A DNA stretch of 64,000 bases from Bacteroidales bacterium UBA6397 (GTDB lineage Bacteria; Bacteroidota; Bacteroidia; Bacteroidales; UBA932), in contig DJQB01000002.1 of NCBI GenBank assembly GCA_002439875.1, positions 65,046 to 129,045 on the forward strand. Direction: 5' to 3'. Numbering within the stretch: position 1 is the stretch's first letter; each line of letters opens with the position of its first letter. This document shows positions 61,401 to 64,000 of the stretch, one piece after another. The notes below the pieces were generated by a model. It was not told the DNA's origin. It did not search any database and was given only the letters and a program-made list of their open reading frames with translations. The position numbers and the translations under genes are program-made.

Positions 61401-63944
61401 ATGAAAACAATCATAAGGACAATCATAGTGCTTGCTGTTCTGTCAGGATTCGCAGGCTGTACCAAGGAAAGCGTTGAATCTCCGGATAAGAATCCGACCG
61501 GTAATGCTTCCGTGACTCTGACAGCGAATCAGGAGAATGCTGAGACCAAGGCCGCAATCAGTTCTGATGACAGCAAGGTCATCAACTGGACAAAGGGCGA
61601 TGCGATCACTGTGATTGACGGAGCCGGCAAGAATGTCGGGTTCACTCTGACAGAAGGTGAAGGCAAGAGCAGTGGCAAGTTCAAAGGAGAGGTCAGCCAA
61701 ACAGCGGACAGCTACACTGCGCTCTATCCCTACCAGAAAGACGTGACAGTCTCAGAGAAAACTCTCAAAGGCGTGTTTCTGAAAAGCGAGCAGAAGGCTG
61801 TGCTCGGTTCATTCGATCCTGAATCTGCATTGATGATGGCGGAATCCAAAGACGGAAGCCTGAGTTTCAAGAATATAGTAGGCTTCGTCAAAGTGACTCC
61901 GACCGTATCCTGCTCGAAGATCACCCTTGTGAGCAATGACACTGATGACAAACTCGCAGGGTCCGCGGACATCACCATGACTGACAGTGAGCCAAAGGCC
62001 GCTGTCACAGCGGATGCTTCAAGCAGTGTCTCCATCGCTGGCGACATCGAGGCTGGCAAGACTTATTACATCGCGATATTCCCGGAGAGTCTGTCCGAAG
62101 GCTTCAAGTTGGTCTTCACGGATTCGGAGGGGAAAGACTCCTATAAAAGCACTACCAAAACATTGGAGATCAAGCGCAACCTTGTCACCAACCTCGGCAG
62201 CGTTGAAGGAGCCGCGGATGAATATCCTTACGTCACCTTCTCAGCGGCAGGTGAGCAGACGTTCAAGATGACATTGGCGGATGGATTATCCGGCATAGAA
62301 TATTCAGTAGGCGATGCTGATTGGGCGAATGTTGTCTCCGATGCTGAGGTCAAATTCGGTGATGCCCTCGGAACGCTTCGTCTTCGCGGGAAAAGCCAGT
62401 GTGGTACGGCAGCCTATAAAGAGGGAACCGCTCTGATTTTATTCAGTCAGATTTCGTTCTCTGACGGGAATGTGCCTGTCAAATGCACCGGAGACATAAG
62501 GACTCTCATTGATTGGGAGAATTATGGCACAACCAGCACCAAAGACGCCAGATTCCGTAGTCTTTTCAAAGATTGCTCGTCCCTTGCCACTGCACCCGCT
62601 CTTCCTGCGACAGAACTTGCTGACAATTGTTATTTATCCATGTTTGAAGGGTGCTCGGCATTGACATCAGCACCTGAACTTCCTGCGACCCAACTCGCTA
62701 AGAATAGCTATTGTAAGATGTTTAGTGGATGTACCTCGTTGAAAGCAACGCCCGCTCTTCCCGCGACAGAACTAGCCGATTATTGTTATGCGTATATGTT
62801 TATGGGGTGTACGGCATTGACGGAGGCTGCGGATCTTCCAGCGAGTCATTTGCCTTCGAATTCATATTATGCTATGTTCTATAAATGCTCCTCCCTTACG
62901 ATGATGCCTCAGATTTCCGCCATTTCCGCAGATGGATATGCCTTGAGCAATATGTTTAATGAGTGCTCAAGCCTGTCTAATGTCACTGATTTGATGGTCG
63001 AGTCTTTTTCCGGCACAAATAATTGCCAATGGATGTTCTCCCGTTGTGTAAATATGACGGAAGCACCTGCTTTACCTGCGAAATCGGTTACAGAGTATTG
63101 TTATGCAGTCATGTTCTCGGGGTGTAAAAAATTAAAAACGGCACCAAAGCTTCCTGCGGAAACAATAGGCAAGCAATCGTATCAGAGCATGTTTCAATAT
63201 TGCGAAAGTTTGGAGTCAGCTCCGGATGTGCTGCCGGCGCTTAAAGTGAGTGAACAAAGTTACGAATCAATGTTCAAAAGTTGCTCGAAACTCACCAAGT
63301 CTCCGAAGATCATGGCCACGGAACTTGGAGTGGGATGCTTCCAGAATATGTTCTCAGGCTGTACATCCCTTTCAGAGGCTCCGCAGCTCCCAGCAACAAC
63401 ATTGGCGGCAAAATGCTATCTGCTGATGTTTTCAGGATGCTCATCTTTAATCACACCTCCAGCCCTCCCTGCCACAGCATTGGCGGCAAATTGCTATAAT
63501 GGTATGTTTCAAGACTGCACCAGTCTTTCCCAGACTCCAGATCTTCCAGCCAAAACACTATCCGACGAGTGTTACAATAAGATGTTTTGGGGCTGCACGT
63601 CTTTAACTGAGATTCCGGAACTTCCCGCCACGACACTTGCCCAATATTGCTATCAATATATGTTTGCAAGTTGCACGGGGCTCACCAAGGTCGTTATTCC
63701 CGAAACACCGGTGGCAGCAGGCTGCTATAGTTATATGTTCCAGAACTGCTCGAACCTGTCGGACGTGACGGTCAAAGTCAAGTCCTATGACACCGACCTT
63801 CGTCCGGCTCCGTTCGGCGAAAAATGGTTGGACGGTGTGGCCAGTCAAGGAACCATTCACATCTGCTCCGATCTTACAAAGTCAATGCGGAAATGCTTGT
63901 ATTGCCCTTCCAGCTGGACGGTGCAGGAGGATGTGACAGATTGA
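61401..63944 (+). CDS. Repeat-rich surface lipoprotein with fimbrillin-like N-terminus and BspA-like repeats
   Basis: Lipoprotein (lipobox FAGC, Cys20). The first ~260 residues resemble fimbrillin-like Mfa/FimB proteins (TKAAISSDDSKVINWTKGD, then ITVIDGAGKNVGFTL). Residues ~392-782 are 15 tandem units of about 26 residues with the pattern C-(T/S)-S-L-x-x-A-P-x-L-P-A-T-x-L-A-x-x-C-Y-x-x-M-F, the character of BspA-type leucine-rich repeats. A short C-terminal cap follows. 847 residues. Such proteins often bind host or bacterial surfaces. Expression may be phase-variable through the G9 promoter spacer. Confidence 0.85.
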   Translation: MKTIIRTIIVLAVLSGFAGCTKESVESPDKNPTGNASVTLTANQENAETKAAISSDDSKVINWTKGDAITVIDGAGKNVGFTLTEGEGKSSGKFKGEVSQTADSYTALYPYQKDVTVSEKTLKGVFLKSEQKAVLGSFDPESALMMAESKDGSLSFKNIVGFVKVTPTVSCSKITLVSNDTDDKLAGSADITMTDSEPKAAVTADASSSVSIAGDIEAGKTYYIAIFPESLSEGFKLVFTDSEGKDSYKSTTKTLEIKRNLVTNLGSVEGAADEYPYVTFSAAGEQTFKMTLADGLSGIEYSVGDADWANVVSDAEVKFGDALGTLRLRGKSQCGTAAYKEGTALILFSQISFSDGNVPVKCTGDIRTLIDWENYGTTSTKDARFRSLFKDCSSLATAPALPATELADNCYLSMFEGCSALTSAPELPATQLAKNSYCKMFSGCTSLKATPALPATELADYCYAYMFMGCTALTEAADLPASHLPSNSYYAMFYKCSSLTMMPQISAISADGYALSNMFNECSSLSNVTDLMVESFSGTNNCQWMFSRCVNMTEAPALPAKSVTEYCYAVMFSGCKKLKTAPKLPAETIGKQSYQSMFQYCESLESAPDVLPALKVSEQSYESMFKSCSKLTKSPKIMATELGVGCFQNMFSGCTSLSEAPQLPATTLAAKCYLLMFSGCSSLITPPALPATALAANCYNGMFQDCTSLSQTPDLPAKTLSDECYNKMFWGCTSLTEIPELPATTLAQYCYQYMFASCTGLTKVVIPETPVAAGCYSYMFQNCSNLSDVTVKVKSYDTDLRPAPFGEKWLDGVASQGTIHICSDLTKSMRKCLYCPSSWTVQEDVTD
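62574..63746 (+). repeat. Fifteen tandem 26-residue coding repeats
   Basis: Units start at the Cys of C-(S/T)-x-L and are 78 bases apart. Units 6 and 9 have 27 residues and unit 15 has 25, giving 391 residues in total. A partial sixteenth follows. DNA identity between units is moderate; several units share LPAT and CY..MF blocks at DNA level. Confidence 0.85.
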
Positions 63945-64000
63945 TTCCACTGATTTGCCGCCCTGTTCCTTCCATGACATCATCACAGTGCACTGCAATC

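Noticed and set aside
62574..63746. Regular 78-base repeats considered as a CRISPR or satellite array
   Set aside because: The repeats are in frame, vary at third positions and encode a BspA-like repeat protein; there are no identical repeats separated by unique spacers.

Overview
The window comes from a member of the Bacteroidota, most likely a gut-type Bacteroidales. The evidence is a SusC/SusD pair followed by surface lipoproteins, TonB receptors, TAnnTTTG-type -7 promoter boxes, no clear Shine-Dalgarno sequences, BACON and DUF4302 lipoproteins, and a FucP-type sugar carrier. I cannot name the genus with confidence. Apart from a more AT-rich island at about 45.4-48.5 kb, base composition looks uniform and slightly GC-rich. 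There is one tRNA, no rRNA, no CRISPR array, and no transposase that I recognise.

Layout. 0-5.4 kb: the 3' part of an M3 oligopeptidase gene and a tricorn-like S41 protease. 5.6-12.8 kb: a tetraheme cytochrome c fused to a formylglycine-generating-enzyme-like domain, a Tat-exported Gfo/Idh/MocA oxidoreductase lipoprotein, a Tat-exported TIM-barrel isomerase lipoprotein, and the ResB/CcsA pair that attaches heme to cytochrome c; a reverse-strand DUF4143 ATPase gene interrupts the set. 13.1-17.1 kb (minus strand): a TonB receptor and a beta-helix lipoprotein behind a four-repeat PhoB/PhoP-like operator. 17.5-25.8 kb: a SusC/SusD operon with a HExxH zinc lipoprotein, a DUF4302 lipoprotein and a BACON lipoprotein. 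26-34 kb: aspS, an aminopeptidase P, DUF456, a FAD/Fe-S oxidoreductase, ksgA and tRNA-Ser(GCT). 34.4-40.5 kb: an AraC regulator divergent from a TolC/HlyD/ABC-2 exporter. 40.7-50.9 kb: a sugar-aldolase block (minus) and a sugar carrier plus ROK kinase (plus), with an AT-rich restriction-modification operon between them (two cytosine-5 methyltransferases and an HNH nuclease). 51-64 kb: a second ATPase/nuclease gene, uvrA, a metallo-beta-lactamase-fold hydrolase, two deoxynucleoside kinase paralogues flanking a GH53 galactanase and an acyl-CoA ligase, then a short ORF and a repeat-rich surface lipoprotein whose promoter spacer contains a G9 run.

The genes suggest two kinds of work. One is nutrient capture at the cell surface followed by peptide breakdown: the SusCD/HExxH locus, the tricorn and M3 peptidases, aminopeptidase P, and GH53. 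The other is periplasmic redox chemistry in the 5.6-12.8 kb cluster, where cytochrome c, its heme-attachment machinery and two exported sugar-type enzymes sit together without the nitrite reductase NrfA.

Two sequence-level signals run through the whole window. One is a dispersed element with core CTGAGCCTGTCGAAGTGAC, found at seven loci, two of them in frame inside long reading frames. The other is a large excess of the hexamer GAATAT/ATATTC, which appears to override normal codon choice.
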